Shown: positions 20,058 through 29,625, counted from the first letter of the stretch. The stretch is 64,000 nt of DNA from Methanosphaera sp. BMS (GCF_003268005.1 NZ_CP014213.1:186001-250000), one strand, 5' to 3'. The notes: generated from the letters alone by a model not told the origin. Numbers and translations: made by a program.

Positions 20058-22121
20058 TTATATTATAACATTGAATGTTCTTTCAATGTTTTCACTTTTA
20101 ACCTTGAGTGTTATAGTGTTTCTCTGTGTTAATGAGAAACCCACTCCACTTAGCTGATTTTCTGTTTCTTCAACCTTTGTGACAGAAGATAATGCCTCGG
20201 TAACACGTTTATGTTCAAGAAGCTCATTTGACAGGTATTCATTAAACCATGGCCTTGCCTTGCCCTCATTGACACAGTCTTTTAACATGAAGAATACATG
20301 TTTGTTTCCTATGTTATTTGTTGACCAGTAGTTCGGACTATAGCAGATAAGAGATACTGGTATGAATGTGTTGTATGTCACGTTCCATTGCGTTCTGTTT
20401 GATGACTGGTTATCCAAAAGGCTTTCCAGTTCAAATTCATTGTCATCATTCAGTAGTACCTTGGCAACGTCAACATATTCCTTTTGGTTTAACTTGAATG
20501 GATAGTTGAAATTGAATATTCTTCCATCAAATTCAATCTCAGCATTAAATCCATCATCTCCCCCACGATAGTTGAACTGATGTACACGAAATAGGTATTC
20601 ACCAGGGGTCATTTTTGATCTGTCTTTGAATTGAATGTTTTCAACCGCAGGCTTGTTTTTCTCTGGATCTATTATATCAACATCCAGCCATCCGCCTGTT
20701 TTTGAACTTTTCATCCTATTAAAGTATATCTCATTATCGTCTGGTTCCGTGCAGTGAGCATCAAGGTCATTCTTATCCCAATCACCGGTATTCCATTGGA
20801 TTGAAAATCTTAAGTCAACGTCCACATCTCCACCCATGGATTTAACCTGCTGTTTGATTTCACTATCGGATAGGTTGTTGATGTATGTCCAGCTGAATGC
20901 ATTACTCCATTTGAACATACTCGGTGCGTCGGCATTTACTGGGGCAATAAGTGATACGAAGTTTTTTCCAAAATCATATGACATGTATAGCTCCACCTCT
21001 GATGCATGTGGAAGAACCTTTTCAATAAACTCATCCAAGTTGATTTCCTGTATATTATCAAAGTTTTGAACTTTGTGGGGTATGAATTTCTCAAGCTTAT
21101 CAAATATCCCCTCAGATTCCTTAAGCTGTTGTTTCACATCCCTATTTGCAAACAATATATCGTTGATGCTGATATCGGTTATGTTTGCATATCTTCGTGG
21201 GATACTATCTATAAAGCCCAATTGTTCAATTTTTTTCCGGGCATTTTTAATCATTTCCTGGGTAATGATTGGTTTTGGTCTTTTATAGTTTGTAGGTGCA
21301 ACAATTTTTTCATACTTGTTAACAGCATCTTCAAGGGACATTCCACTTGTAATGTCACTTAAAAGTACACCGATACTATGATTTTTGATTCTGGACGTCA
21401 TTGCTCCCAATTCTATACTTTTAATCCAGTAAAAAGTATTTTCATCACAGCCTTCCATATTTTCATATTCCTCGAGGTAGTTTTTGAATGTTTCTACAAG
21501 ATACTTCCATTCAGTTGCCCGGTATAGGCTGTCTGTTTCTATCAGTTCCAATACTGTGTTAACAGCATATAATGAAATATCTGACGTTGATGATTCCAGT
21601 AATGTTCTGTTGGTCCGTGCTTCCATCATATCCTGATGTGTTCCAATGAATTTTTGTGGAATATCCAGATAATAATGGTTATAACGGGTTACCGTTCCAT
21701 CATCCAATAATTCCCTATCCTCTTTTGTTCCTAACCTTTCAACATTTGATAAGAATATGTCCCTTATTGGAGCTTGCTTAATAATCTTATCCAATTGTTC
21801 AAAGACATCATTAAGTTCTTCTACACGTTCACATCCAAATAGTGTAATGTATTCAAGGGTATTCTCATCAATTGCAACAATATTTGCTGCCTTATGGAAG
21901 AAATGACGACATGCACTACATTCATATACATTATTTGTTTTGTAGATGGGATTGATATTGTCTGGAACATTGTTGTAGTATAACTTCCACAGTTTATCCC
22001 ATTCAACATCTACTATGAACAATTTTCTACATTTCATGTTAGTGTTGAAATGATCATTCATATATTTAATTTGTTTTACGAAATATTCATCTGAGATAGT
22101 ATCACAACCTGTTATATTCAT
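20058..22121 (-). CDS. Large protein with an N-terminal CxxCRxFF motif and a C-terminal YfaP/DUF2135-like beta domain
   Basis: This 687-residue protein has an N-terminal region with YECSACRHFFHKAANIVAID (about 68-87), resembling a bacterial family in which the same Cys-x-x-Cys-Arg-x-Phe segment precedes a hydrophobic strand. The middle is mainly helical. From about 435 there is a beta-sandwich region: RFSIQWNTGDWDKNDLDAH, EPDDNEIYF, GGWLDVDI, GEYLFRVHQF, close to the YfaP/DUF2135 pattern of acidic, possibly metal-binding loops. No signal peptide or membrane segment is seen. The function is not known. It is followed closely by the coiled-coil gene. Confidence 0.8.
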   Translation of the reverse strand: MNITGCDTISDEYFVKQIKYMNDHFNTNMKCRKLFIVDVEWDKLWKLYYNNVPDNINPIYKTNNVYECSACRHFFHKAANIVAIDENTLEYITLFGCERVEELNDVFEQLDKIIKQAPIRDIFLSNVERLGTKEDRELLDDGTVTRYNHYYLDIPQKFIGTHQDMMEARTNRTLLESSTSDISLYAVNTVLELIETDSLYRATEWKYLVETFKNYLEEYENMEGCDENTFYWIKSIELGAMTSRIKNHSIGVLLSDITSGMSLEDAVNKYEKIVAPTNYKRPKPIITQEMIKNARKKIEQLGFIDSIPRRYANITDISINDILFANRDVKQQLKESEGIFDKLEKFIPHKVQNFDNIQEINLDEFIEKVLPHASEVELYMSYDFGKNFVSLIAPVNADAPSMFKWSNAFSWTYINNLSDSEIKQQVKSMGGDVDVDLRFSIQWNTGDWDKNDLDAHCTEPDDNEIYFNRMKSSKTGGWLDVDIIDPEKNKPAVENIQFKDRSKMTPGEYLFRVHQFNYRGGDDGFNAEIEFDGRIFNFNYPFKLNQKEYVDVAKVLLNDDNEFELESLLDNQSSNRTQWNVTYNTFIPVSLICYSPNYWSTNNIGNKHVFFMLKDCVNEGKARPWFNEYLSNELLEHKRVTEALSSVTKVEETENQLSGVGFSLTQRNTITLKVKSENIERTFNVII

Positions 22122-22332
22122 TTTCCATTATAGGCTTATATTTTAAATATTATTTATATGATTGAAAGAAAAATCTTTAATACTTTTGAAATAATAATAA
22201 ATTGCTTTATTATTTACATAATTAGTGTAATGGAGTGTAATTTTAATTAAAATAATCATCTTCATGTTATATTTTAAAATTATAATAGGGGTGCAGTTTT
22301 ATAGTAAATTATTTTGTTTATGTTATAAAAAG

Positions 22333-22426
22333 TGGTAACTACAGGATTTGAACCTGTGTAGGCCTTAGCCTCAAAATCATTATTATTATCGGTTTTGTGC
22401 GTTTGACCGTGCTCCGCCAAGTTACC
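22333..22426 (-). tRNA. Class II tRNA (Leu-like), copy 1, 16-nt anticodon loop
   Basis: The minus strand folds as a class II tRNA: acceptor GGTAACT/AGTTACC, D-arm GCG/CGC with a Leu-type GAGC..GGTCAAA loop, anticodon stem CAAAA/TTTTG, variable arm AGGC/GCCT, T-arm ACAGG/CCTGT with TTCAAAT, discriminator A. The D-loop and A73 point to leucine. The anticodon loop is CCGATAATAATAATGA, 16 nt instead of 7, has no U at its second position, and contains an ATA/ATT-type repeat. No CCA is encoded; a T5 run follows at once. Decoding capacity is unclear. Confidence 0.75.
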
Positions 22427-22488
22427 ATATTAATAAATTTGTTTTTGGTTTTTTTTTCTACATCTTTTTTTGTTTATGTTATAAAAAG

Positions 22489-22580
22489 TGGTAACTACAG
22501 GATTTGAACCTGTGTAGGCCTTAGCCTCAAAATCTATTATTATCGGTTTTGTGCGTTTGACCGTGCTCCGCCAAGTTACC
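22489..22580 (-). tRNA. Class II tRNA (Leu-like), copy 2, 14-nt anticodon loop
   Basis: Identical to copy 1 outside the anticodon loop, which here is CCGATAATAATAGA (14 nt). All stems are intact, the discriminator is A, no CCA is encoded, and a T5 run follows the 3' end. It lies 156 bp from copy 1, inside the same tandem unit. Confidence 0.75.
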
Positions 22581-22642
22581 ATATTAATAAATTTGTTTTT
22601 GGTTTTTTTTTCTACATCTTTTTTTGTTTATGTTATAAAAAG

Positions 22643-22734
22643 TGGTAACTACAGGATTTGAACCTGTGTAGGCCTTAGCCTCAAAATCTATTATTATCGG
22701 TTTTGTGCGTTTGACCGTGCTCCGCCAAGTTACC
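22643..22734 (-). tRNA. Class II tRNA (Leu-like), copy 3, 14-nt anticodon loop
   Basis: Same sequence as copy 2. It is the first copy in the direction of transcription and the only one whose upstream DNA differs. TATA-like sequences (for example GGTATAAAG on the minus strand, near 22770-22778) lie 35-45 bases upstream. Confidence 0.75.
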
Positions 22735-23261
22735 ATATTTAATTTGTTCTTTGAACTTCTACTACTAACTTTATACCCATTACTATAAAAACGCATGAAA
22801 GAAAAATGTTTACACCCTTTATATTTTGTATTTAAACATTTTGAAGATATATTGATATAATATGAATCCTTTTTTATAATATCCTCATAATATATCTATT
22901 TTTTTTTGTTTATGGGAGTATATTGTCCATATATTTGAAATTCCTTATATTGCCATTATTTATGTAAATTACCGTCATTTGTAGTTTTTATTGCATTCAA
23001 AATATTTCATTGAATAATTTATTCTTACCAAATATACTATGATTCACATTACCATATTATAAAAGTAAATATTATTTTTTGTAAAGAAATATGATATGAA
23101 GTTCATTTCTCCAATAATCCATTGTATATAATCAAATTGGTGAACTCTGATAAATTCTATCATAAAAACTACAAATATGACTATTTTTGATTAGATAAAC
23201 CAATATCGGGATATGATTACATTGATTAAAAAATAAGATAAAAAAAATATCGGGGGGAGAG
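22735..23261. other. Intergenic region between the tRNA array and the adhesin-like gene
   Basis: Contains the presumed promoter of the tRNA array (22740-22800) and the terminator of the adhesin-like gene (23240-23257). No gene seen. Confidence 0.5.
23240..23257 (-). terminator. C6-T8 terminator of the adhesin-like gene
   Basis: On the minus strand, six C (23252-23257) shortly after the stop are followed by four bases and eight T (23240-23247). The same arrangement follows the paralogous gene at 58797-58817. Confidence 0.65.
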
Positions 23262-26200
23262 TTATTTTACAACTTTAATTATTGTTGTAGAGTTTCTTTG
23301 ACTTTTATATGCTAGCCTGTCCTGCGTTACTATTTCAATATTAGTGTATTTGTTGTATGCCGGGATGGTAATGTTCTTGATGTTTAAGATACCGTTGGTT
23401 GAGTAATAATACATTGGTTGGCTTTGATTCTTAAGGCTTAAACCATTGATTTTAATCACACACTTATTAGGTCCTGCTACAATGTTACCAAGATAATCCT
23501 TTATAGTCGCTTGAAGAGATAACTTATGGGTCTTATTGTAGACAGTAACATTTGAAATGGTAATTGTGATGTTTGATCTTTCAACCTGGAAAGTGCTAGT
23601 GTTTCGGATATCCTCCTGGTAGTTCTTGTTATAGAATCCCGCAAGTATCGTATGGTTCTTTGGGGTCATGGTCTTACCATCAGTTACACCGGATAGTCCC
23701 AGTGGAACGGTATATTTGGTTGTAGCGGTTCCGTTAACTACTTTTACTTTAAGCATTTGTCCTTTAGAGTCTTTTAATGTAATACCATTTACCTTGAAAT
23801 ATACGAATTCGTCATCATATTTTGTTAGGTTGCTACTTCGTTTACTATTAGTGATATCATATACCTTGGCTGTTAGCGTTAGTACCTGTCCCTGCTTGAT
23901 TGTTTTCACGTTGCTGGATACTATAATGGAAGCATTTCTTTGGGATATGTTTATTTTTACCTCATTACTAACTGAAGCATTATAGCTGGATGTACCAATG
24001 TATGAAACCGTTAACTTGTTGGCATTTCTCATGGTCAAATCCGGTATAACCGTAGCAGTTGCCACACCATTTACCACTTTAATCTTAAGTGGATTGGAAC
24101 TACCAGTTATTTTACCGTTATCCTTGATGGTTATACCGTTGAGTTTGAATATTACATTACCCTCATTAACTTTCTTATTGTTGGCATCCGTTACTGTTGC
24201 CTTTAGAGTTAATTTTTCTCCAATAATTCCTTTAGCATTCTGCACAGTTGTTTTTGTAGATATAATTCCATCATCAAATATGTTGTTTCTTATGGTGACT
24301 TTCATTCCTGAAGAATATATTGTTCCATTATACTTTGAAATGTCCGCATTGGTATTATTGGATATTGTAGCTGGAGTGTTGTTGATTATGGCCTTTCCGG
24401 TCATGTTTGCCTTATTGACCGTGAAGATATTTTTTTCTATGCTTGCATTTTTTCCAACAACATGGATAGCTGATCCTGCTTGGGCAGTATTGTTTTTAAA
24501 TATGCTTTCTTTTACGGTTATATTACCATTTGTCAGTATTGCTCCTCCATTATATCTTGCATTGTTGCTAGTAAATGTACTGTTGTTTATGGTAATCTTT
24601 GCTTCATTCCATATTGCTCCTCCCCAGTTGTTTGCATTATTGTTTGTTAACGTACTATTTGTTATAGTTAATGTATCACAGTTGTATATTGCTCCACCGT
24701 CGGCATAGCTTTTTGAACCTGTAGCAGTGTTGTTGTTCAGGGTAGTGTTTTTTACTGTTAATCTTCCAAGTGCATTGCAGATTGCTCCACCGTTTGATGC
24801 CTGATTGTTATTTAAAGTGCTTCCGGTAATGGATATGTTACCTGTATCATATATTGCCGCTCCACTATAGTTTGCCATGTTGTTGTTTAATATGGCATTG
24901 GTGATGCTTATATTACCACAGTTTCTAATGGCTGCTCCTGCATTTATTGCAGTATTCTTGTTTAGTGTAGCGTTGTTTATATTCACATAACCGGTTTGAT
25001 TGTTGTATATTGCCGCACCATCATTTGCTTTGTTGGAATTCAAGGTACTTTTTGTAATTTTTAAACTGTTGGCAGTGTATATTGCTCCACCATATGTTGT
25101 TGCCGTGTTGCTGTTTAATGTGCTGCTATTGATAGTTAGATTACCCGTATCATATATTGCCGCTCCACTGTAATCTGCTTTATTGTTGTTTAAGTTACTG
25201 CCTATGATGCTTAGGTTGGCACAGTTTCTTATAGCAGCCCCAGCATTTGCAGCATAGTTATTGTTTAAGGTAGTGTTAATTATTGTAAGATTACAATTGT
25301 CATAGTTATATATTGCTCCACCATCATAATCGGCCTTGTTGTTGCTTAGATTACTGTTTTTTATGGTTAGATTTCCGAAATCATTACGGATTGCCCCTCC
25401 ACAGTATGTTTCGAAGTTAGGCTCGTCATCTCCTCCTTCTTTTGTTGCATTGTTGTAGTTTAATGTAGCTTTGTTGATGGTTAAATTACTGAAATAGTTA
25501 TATATGGCTCCACCAATGATATTTGCTTTGTTATAGTTTATAATGCTGTTATCAATGGAAACATTGCTGAAATAGTTGTATACTGATCCTCCACTTGTTG
25601 CGTTGTTATTGTTTAGTGTACTGTTAGTCACAGTTAGAGTACTATCAATGTTGTGTATTGCTCCTCCAAAGTCTCTTGCAGTATTGTTTTTTAGTGTAGT
25701 GTTTTTCACGGTTAGAGTACCTTTGTTGCATATTGCTCCTCCAAAGTCTCTTGCAGTATTGTTTTTTAGTGTAGTGTTTTTCACGGTTAGAGTACCTTTG
25801 TTGCATATTGCTCCTCCACCATATTCAGCTTTGTTGTTGATTAAGGTACTGTTTGTCACAGTTAGGGTACCTTCATTTTCTATTGCTCCACCATAAGTTT
25901 CAAATCCTTTTTCTAGTCTGAAATTCTTTATGGTGATATTATTTCCATTAACTTTAAATATCCTGGAAATAGACTGTGCATCTATTTTATGTCCTTTCCC
26001 ATTTATAACTGTATTGTTATCAGTTAGTTCTATTCCTTCAGGGAAAATTATTTCTTCATCGTTTAATACATCTAATTTAATATCATAATTTAATTGTATC
26101 TCTTTTTTTCCACTCCTAATTAAATTATTTAAATAGGTGTAGTTTTTTTCGTTTTGATTTAATTTACTGAAATATAATATGGTATACTGATTCTCTATTT

Positions 26201-27275
26201 TTTTACTTAATTTATTTTCATAAAGGTAAATTATACCGTTATTTAATATTGTTTTAGTGTTTTCATTGTCAAATATTGGTTCAATTAGTTTAATTACACC
26301 ATAACTACCAAAGTTGTCATTATAGATGTCTTGACTATTATTTGTAGCGTAATTATTATTAAAGGTTGTATTTAATATTTTACTTAATCCTCCATTATAA
26401 ATTGCACCACCCACTTCGTCTGCTTTGTTATTGTTTAATGTACAATACCTGATGGTTAATATTGTCATGTCACTATAATCAGAGTTGTATATTGCTCCTC
26501 CACGTCTTGCGTTGTTGTTGTTTAAGGTACTGTTGTTGATGGTTATATTACTTTGATAGTTTTTAAATACAGCTGCTCCATACAATGCGTTGTTGTTGTT
26601 TAGTGTACTGTTGTTGATGGTTAGATTACCATACATGTCGTTGTATATTGCTCCTCCACAGAATTCTGCAGTGTTTTTGCTGTTTAATGTACTGTTGTTG
26701 ATGGTTAGATTACCCCTGTTGTATACTGCTCCTCCACAATATGCCTTGTTGTTGTTTAGTGTACTGTTGTTGATGGTTAGATTACCCCTGTTGTATAGTG
26801 CTCCACCATCATTATTTGCATAACAGTTTGTAATTTTGATATTATTTATGCTTACTTTACTGTCTGAGTTAATATATAACAGTTGGTATTGGTTGTTTCC
26901 GTTGATAGTTTTTCCATTACCATTAATAGTCAGTGTTTTAATTGCTTCATTTAATTCTGTGTTGTTTGCTAGTAAGATATTTGAGTTTATGTTTACTGTA
27001 ACAGTATCATATGTATTCGCGGTCACAGCTTTTTCAAGTGTATTAAAGTCATTAACGTCATATGTTTTTGCTGATGTTTTAATATTCTTCTTATTATTGA
27101 CAATAACCTCATTAGGCCGTGTTTCTTTTTCTAATGGAGTATCATCAACATCATCTGTTATCATGACTGTATCGTCACAAATTTCAGTATTTTCATCTGA
27201 TAATTCTGTTGCACTAATAGCTGTAATCAACAGAAATACCAGTACAAACAGAATAAAAATTTTACTAATTTTCAA
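23262..27275 (-). CDS. Adhesin-like secreted beta-helix protein
   Basis: This 1337-residue surface protein has an N-terminal signal peptide (MKISKIFILFVLVFLLITA). A short linker precedes a right-handed beta-helix of about 25-residue repeats (about 100-960) with the signature GGAIYNxGNLTINNSTLNNN. After that come Ig-like domains (about 1000-1190) and a final beta-domain (about 1200-1337). It matches the Asn/Thr-rich adhesin-like proteins of gut methanogens, thought to bind host or microbial surfaces; the ligand is unknown. The TTG start is set by AAGGAGG upstream. The last 240 residues are almost the same as in the protein at 55698-58796, while the helix has diverged. No C-terminal membrane segment or sortase motif is seen. 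Confidence 0.9.
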   Translation of the reverse strand: MKISKIFILFVLVFLLITAISATELSDENTEICDDTVMITDDVDDTPLEKETRPNEVIVNNKKNIKTSAKTYDVNDFNTLEKAVTANTYDTVTVNINSNILLANNTELNEAIKTLTINGNGKTINGNNQYQLLYINSDSKVSINNIKITNCYANNDGGALYNRGNLTINNSTLNNNKAYCGGAVYNRGNLTINNSTLNSKNTAEFCGGAIYNDMYGNLTINNSTLNNNNALYGAAVFKNYQSNITINNSTLNNNNARRGGAIYNSDYSDMTILTIRYCTLNNNKADEVGGAIYNGGLSKILNTTFNNNYATNNSQDIYNDNFGSYGVIKLIEPIFDNENTKTILNNGIIYLYENKLSKKIENQYTILYFSKLNQNEKNYTYLNNLIRSGKKEIQLNYDIKLDVLNDEEIIFPEGIELTDNNTVINGKGHKIDAQSISRIFKVNGNNITIKNFRLEKGFETYGGAIENEGTLTVTNSTLINNKAEYGGGAICNKGTLTVKNTTLKNNTARDFGGAICNKGTLTVKNTTLKNNTARDFGGAIHNIDSTLTVTNSTLNNNNATSGGSVYNYFSNVSIDNSIINYNKANIIGGAIYNYFSNLTINKATLNYNNATKEGGDDEPNFETYCGGAIRNDFGNLTIKNSNLSNNKADYDGGAIYNYDNCNLTIINTTLNNNYAANAGAAIRNCANLSIIGSNLNNNKADYSGAAIYDTGNLTINSSTLNSNTATTYGGAIYTANSLKITKSTLNSNKANDGAAIYNNQTGYVNINNATLNKNTAINAGAAIRNCGNISITNAILNNNMANYSGAAIYDTGNISITGSTLNNNQASNGGAICNALGRLTVKNTTLNNNTATGSKSYADGGAIYNCDTLTITNSTLTNNNANNWGGAIWNEAKITINNSTFTSNNARYNGGAILTNGNITVKESIFKNNTAQAGSAIHVVGKNASIEKNIFTVNKANMTGKAIINNTPATISNNTNADISKYNGTIYSSGMKVTIRNNIFDDGIISTKTTVQNAKGIIGEKLTLKATVTDANNKKVNEGNVIFKLNGITIKDNGKITGSSNPLKIKVVNGVATATVIPDLTMRNANKLTVSYIGTSSYNASVSNEVKINISQRNASIIVSSNVKTIKQGQVLTLTAKVYDITNSKRSSNLTKYDDEFVYFKVNGITLKDSKGQMLKVKVVNGTATTKYTVPLGLSGVTDGKTMTPKNHTILAGFYNKNYQEDIRNTSTFQVERSNITITISNVTVYNKTHKLSLQATIKDYLGNIVAGPNKCVIKINGLSLKNQSQPMYYYSTNGILNIKNITIPAYNKYTNIEIVTQDRLAYKSQRNSTTIIKVVK
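25657..25806 (-). repeat. Two near-identical 75-bp repeats in the adhesin-like gene
   Basis: Two copies in tandem, each encoding one 25-residue beta-helix turn (TVKNTTLKNNTARDFGGAI). The DNA identity shows a recent turn duplication, whereas other turns share only protein-level similarity. Confidence 0.85.
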
Positions 27276-27310
27276 AATATGTCCTCCTTAAATTAATTTA
27301 GTTAAAAATA

Positions 27311-27322
27311 CTTTATATATTA
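27311..27322 (-). promoter_or_regulatory. TATA box of the adhesin-like gene
   Basis: The minus strand reads TAATATATAAAG, centred about 40 bases before the TTG start, which predicts a short leader carrying AAGGAGG. A palindrome-like site lies directly upstream. Confidence 0.6.
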
Positions 27323-27324
27323 TG

Positions 27325-27340
27325 TAAAGCAATTGTTTTA
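27325..27340 (-). promoter_or_regulatory. 16-bp palindromic site, one mismatch
   Basis: Reads TAAAACAATTGCTTTA on the minus strand, one mismatch from TAAAGNNNNTGCTTTA. It abuts the TATA box of the adhesin-like gene, where a bound factor would control transcription. Confidence 0.45.
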
Positions 27341-27427
27341 TAGATGAATTAACCAAAAGATATGACTTCGGTTTTAAAATCGATAATATAGTCAATTCAC
27401 CCGATATTTTCATTTAAGTCAATTTAC

Positions 27428-27859
27428 TTAAAAATCATGCATTTTAACAATATTCTCCAGATATTCTTTAATTTCACAGAAACATATCTCATAAACTTCA
27501 ACATCTTCACCATACGGGTCTTTAATATCCAGAAATTCTTTTTCACCAGCATATTCCTTGACAGTATAAACTTCTAAATCAGGATATCTTTGCTTAATAT
27601 TATCCCGGATATCAAAGGTCAACGTTAATACTAAATCATCATCCCTGATATCCAAATCATAGAAATTTTTAGATTCATGATTTCTTAATTCAAGATCATT
27701 ATATCTACATACTTTTATAGCATTTGAACTAGCACTTTCACCCTCCAATGCATATAATCCGGCTGACAATACCTCAACATTATCAGTCAATGACTTAAAT
27801 ATTGCTTCAGCCATAGGACTTCTACATATATTTCCATGACAAACAAAAATTACTCTCAT
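27428..27859 (-). CDS. Low-molecular-weight protein tyrosine phosphatase family
   Basis: This 143-residue protein is a typical small phosphatase: the P-loop CHGNICRS (Cys 8 to Arg 14, CX5R) at the N-terminus and the general-acid loop DPYGEDVEVYE near residue 115. It would remove phosphate from protein tyrosine, or act as an arsenate-reductase relative; the sequence does not decide. It is cytosolic. It lies between the adhesin-like gene and the secreted cassette, probably as a single-gene unit. A degenerate relative may be encoded at 34438-34779. Confidence 0.9.
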   Translation of the reverse strand: MRVIFVCHGNICRSPMAEAIFKSLTDNVEVLSAGLYALEGESASSNAIKVCRYNDLELRNHESKNFYDLDIRDDDLVLTLTFDIRDNIKQRYPDLEVYTVKEYAGEKEFLDIKDPYGEDVEVYEICFCEIKEYLENIVKMHDF

Positions 27860-28051
27860 ATTATCATCCTCAAATGTTTATTCTCCCGATAGCTATGTAT
27901 TCACTATGTAAGAATTAGACTAAAAAAATTCTAAAAAACCATGTTATCCATTAAATAATAAATATTTACTTGAAAGTATTTAAAATCTTTAAATGTTATA
28001 CTTTCAGGGGAGTATATATGAAAAAAATAGAATTGCAGAAAGAATCTGCAT

Positions 28052-29041
28052 TTATTGAAATAATGCCATTCTAATGTGGGAGAGGTATGTGTCTTCAAAT
28101 TTATATCTACCACTATTTCCATCATTATGGGTATTCACTGCTTCATCAGATGGACAGTCACAATTGATTGCGTTAGTACCATACATTGCACTGCCTTCTC
28201 CACCATTAACACTGCAGGCAGTAAATTTGGATTCTATGGCAGTTCCCTGATAAATTCCACCACCACTGCCATTTGTAGCAGTAGAGTGTTCAAAGAAACA
28301 TCCAAATGCACTTCCCTCATACATGGAACCACCCTCGGAGGCATTACAATTTACAAATTTGCTGTTAATCGCATCTGCTTGATATAAAGCACCACCTTGC
28401 CAGTATGCATAACAATTGGTAAAATTACAGTTGGTTGCAGAATTATATGATATTGCACCTCCACAGCTTGTAGAATAACACTCTTCAAAGACACATCCCA
28501 TAGCACTACCTTCAAAAATTGCCCCACCATGATAAACTGTACTGCAGTTTTTAAAACTACAATTGTAAGCAGTACCATCCAATGCTCCACCAAACTCTGA
28601 AGAAGAACAATTTTCAAAGCTACAATTAACTACCTTATTGTTGTCCTCTTTACCTAAAACTACAGCACCACCGGCACCGGTAGCATTTGCATTGATGAAT
28701 TTAATATTTTCAAAGGTCACATTTCTTGTACCGTTTGCATTAAATATTCTACCTGCATTATTTGCATCAATTGTTATGTCTTTGCCTTGTTCTGCTTTAA
28801 TAACAACATTGCTTGCACTAATATTAATACCGTTTTCATCATAATTGTCTGTATTCACATAATTTTTTGTAAGTATTATTTCACCACTCTTATCACTACC
28901 AGATACAAGACTAGCTAATTGTTCAAATGTTCCCTCATTAGAATTGGATTTAGTTACATCTTCATCACTAACTACACATGCAGATGTAACTAGAACAATC
29001 AATGCTAATAAGATAATTATTAAAATTTTATTATTTAACAA
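28052..29041 (-). CDS. Secreted Cys-ladder beta-helix protein, cassette copy 1
   Basis: This 329-residue protein has an N-terminal hydrophobic segment (NNKILIIILLALIVLVTSAC) that could be a signal peptide, with the Cys as a possible lipoprotein site. A right-handed beta-helix of short turns follows, many carrying NCxFxNC, so cysteines may stack in a ladder. Its N-terminal cap (IDANNAGRIFNANGTRNVTFENIKF) is shared with other beta-helix proteins here. I prefer the TTG at 29041, which has GGTGAT five bases upstream; an in-frame ATG lies four codons earlier. A membrane protein gene precedes it by 21 bases. The pair is repeated at 31106-32452. Confidence 0.8.
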   Translation of the reverse strand: MLNNKILIIILLALIVLVTSACVVSDEDVTKSNSNEGTFEQLASLVSGSDKSGEIILTKNYVNTDNYDENGINISASNVVIKAEQGKDITIDANNAGRIFNANGTRNVTFENIKFINANATGAGGAVVLGKEDNNKVVNCSFENCSSSEFGGALDGTAYNCSFKNCSTVYHGGAIFEGSAMGCVFEECYSTSCGGAISYNSATNCNFTNCYAYWQGGALYQADAINSKFVNCNASEGGSMYEGSAFGCFFEHSTATNGSGGGIYQGTAIESKFTACSVNGGEGSAMYGTNAINCDCPSDEAVNTHNDGNSGRYKFEDTYLSHIRMALFQ

Positions 29042-29062
29042 TTTAATCACCATCCTTAAAAG

Positions 29063-29509
29063 TTAATATTCTCCTTTACTGGTAGTTGTTGGTATATAAT
29101 ACAAGACAGCACAAATAATATTAATAAGTGCAAAGACTATTACAAGTAAATTACCCATACTGCATGTATTAATATCACTTATTCCCGGAACAGTATACAA
29201 AACACCATTAAAGTAAATATTTGATAATGTATCTGCAGGGTATAAGAATCCATGAAGTGAAGTGTAAACTACAAAGGCGATTATCAATAATGATATTATT
29301 GGCATTATACGACTGTTTTTTATTGAATCTTTTGGTATGATTAACCCGATAGCTGGAATTAATAATAATAACATATATGAATTGATGTAGTACGGTGTTA
29401 TGAGTCGGATAGTAAAACATAAAAGTATGGATAATACTCCAATATTTCTCTTCAACTTATTTTTATTAGTTATTCCGAGTTTATTTGTTATAAAGGTTAA
29501 ATTAAACAT
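29063..29509 (-). CDS. Four-helix membrane protein, cassette copy 1
   Basis: This 148-residue protein has about four membrane segments (about 23-42, 44-60, 68-85, 118-138), with the motif LLLIPAIGLIIPKDSIKNSRI between the second and third. I do not recognise the family. GGTGA lies four bases before the ATG. It is followed by a secreted beta-helix gene, as is its paralogue at 32042-32452. The fixed pairing suggests that it helps export, anchor or sense the secreted partner. Confidence 0.8.
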   Translation of the reverse strand: MFNLTFITNKLGITNKNKLKRNIGVLSILLCFTIRLITPYYINSYMLLLLIPAIGLIIPKDSIKNSRIMPIISLLIIAFVVYTSLHGFLYPADTLSNIYFNGVLYTVPGISDINTCSMGNLLVIVFALINIICAVLYYIPTTTSKGEY

Positions 29510-29625
29510 TTTTTCACCATATTCTTATTTATTTTATTAATTATTATAAATAATATTATTTTGTTTGAAATAATATGGGCTGAATAAATAATTATTTAAT
29601 GGCATGAATATGTATATTCATTCAT

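Larger units (their letters stand above)
22312..22734 (-). repeat. Tandem array of a 154-156 bp unit carrying the tRNA-like genes
   Basis: Each unit contains the tRNA body and its flanks (TATGTTATAAAAAG on the 3' side, a T/G-rich spacer on the 5' side). Copies are near-identical except for two bases in the anticodon loop of copy 1, which indicates recent duplication. Confidence 0.9.

Noticed and set aside
22333..22734. Standard intron in the tRNA anticodon loop
   Set aside because: An excess of only 7-9 nt is too short for the usual bulge-helix-bulge, and no removal restores U33 with a leucine anticodon.
23998..24708. Hydrophobic plus-strand frame of about 236 codons opposite the adhesin-like gene
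   Set aside because: Antisense of Asn/Thr-rich repeats always gives Leu/Val/Ile-rich frames; no ribosome binding site.
27931..28125. Small minus-strand frame overlapping the secreted beta-helix gene's 3' end
   Set aside because: Lies mostly in the intergenic region and across the stop of a well-supported gene, without a ribosome binding site.
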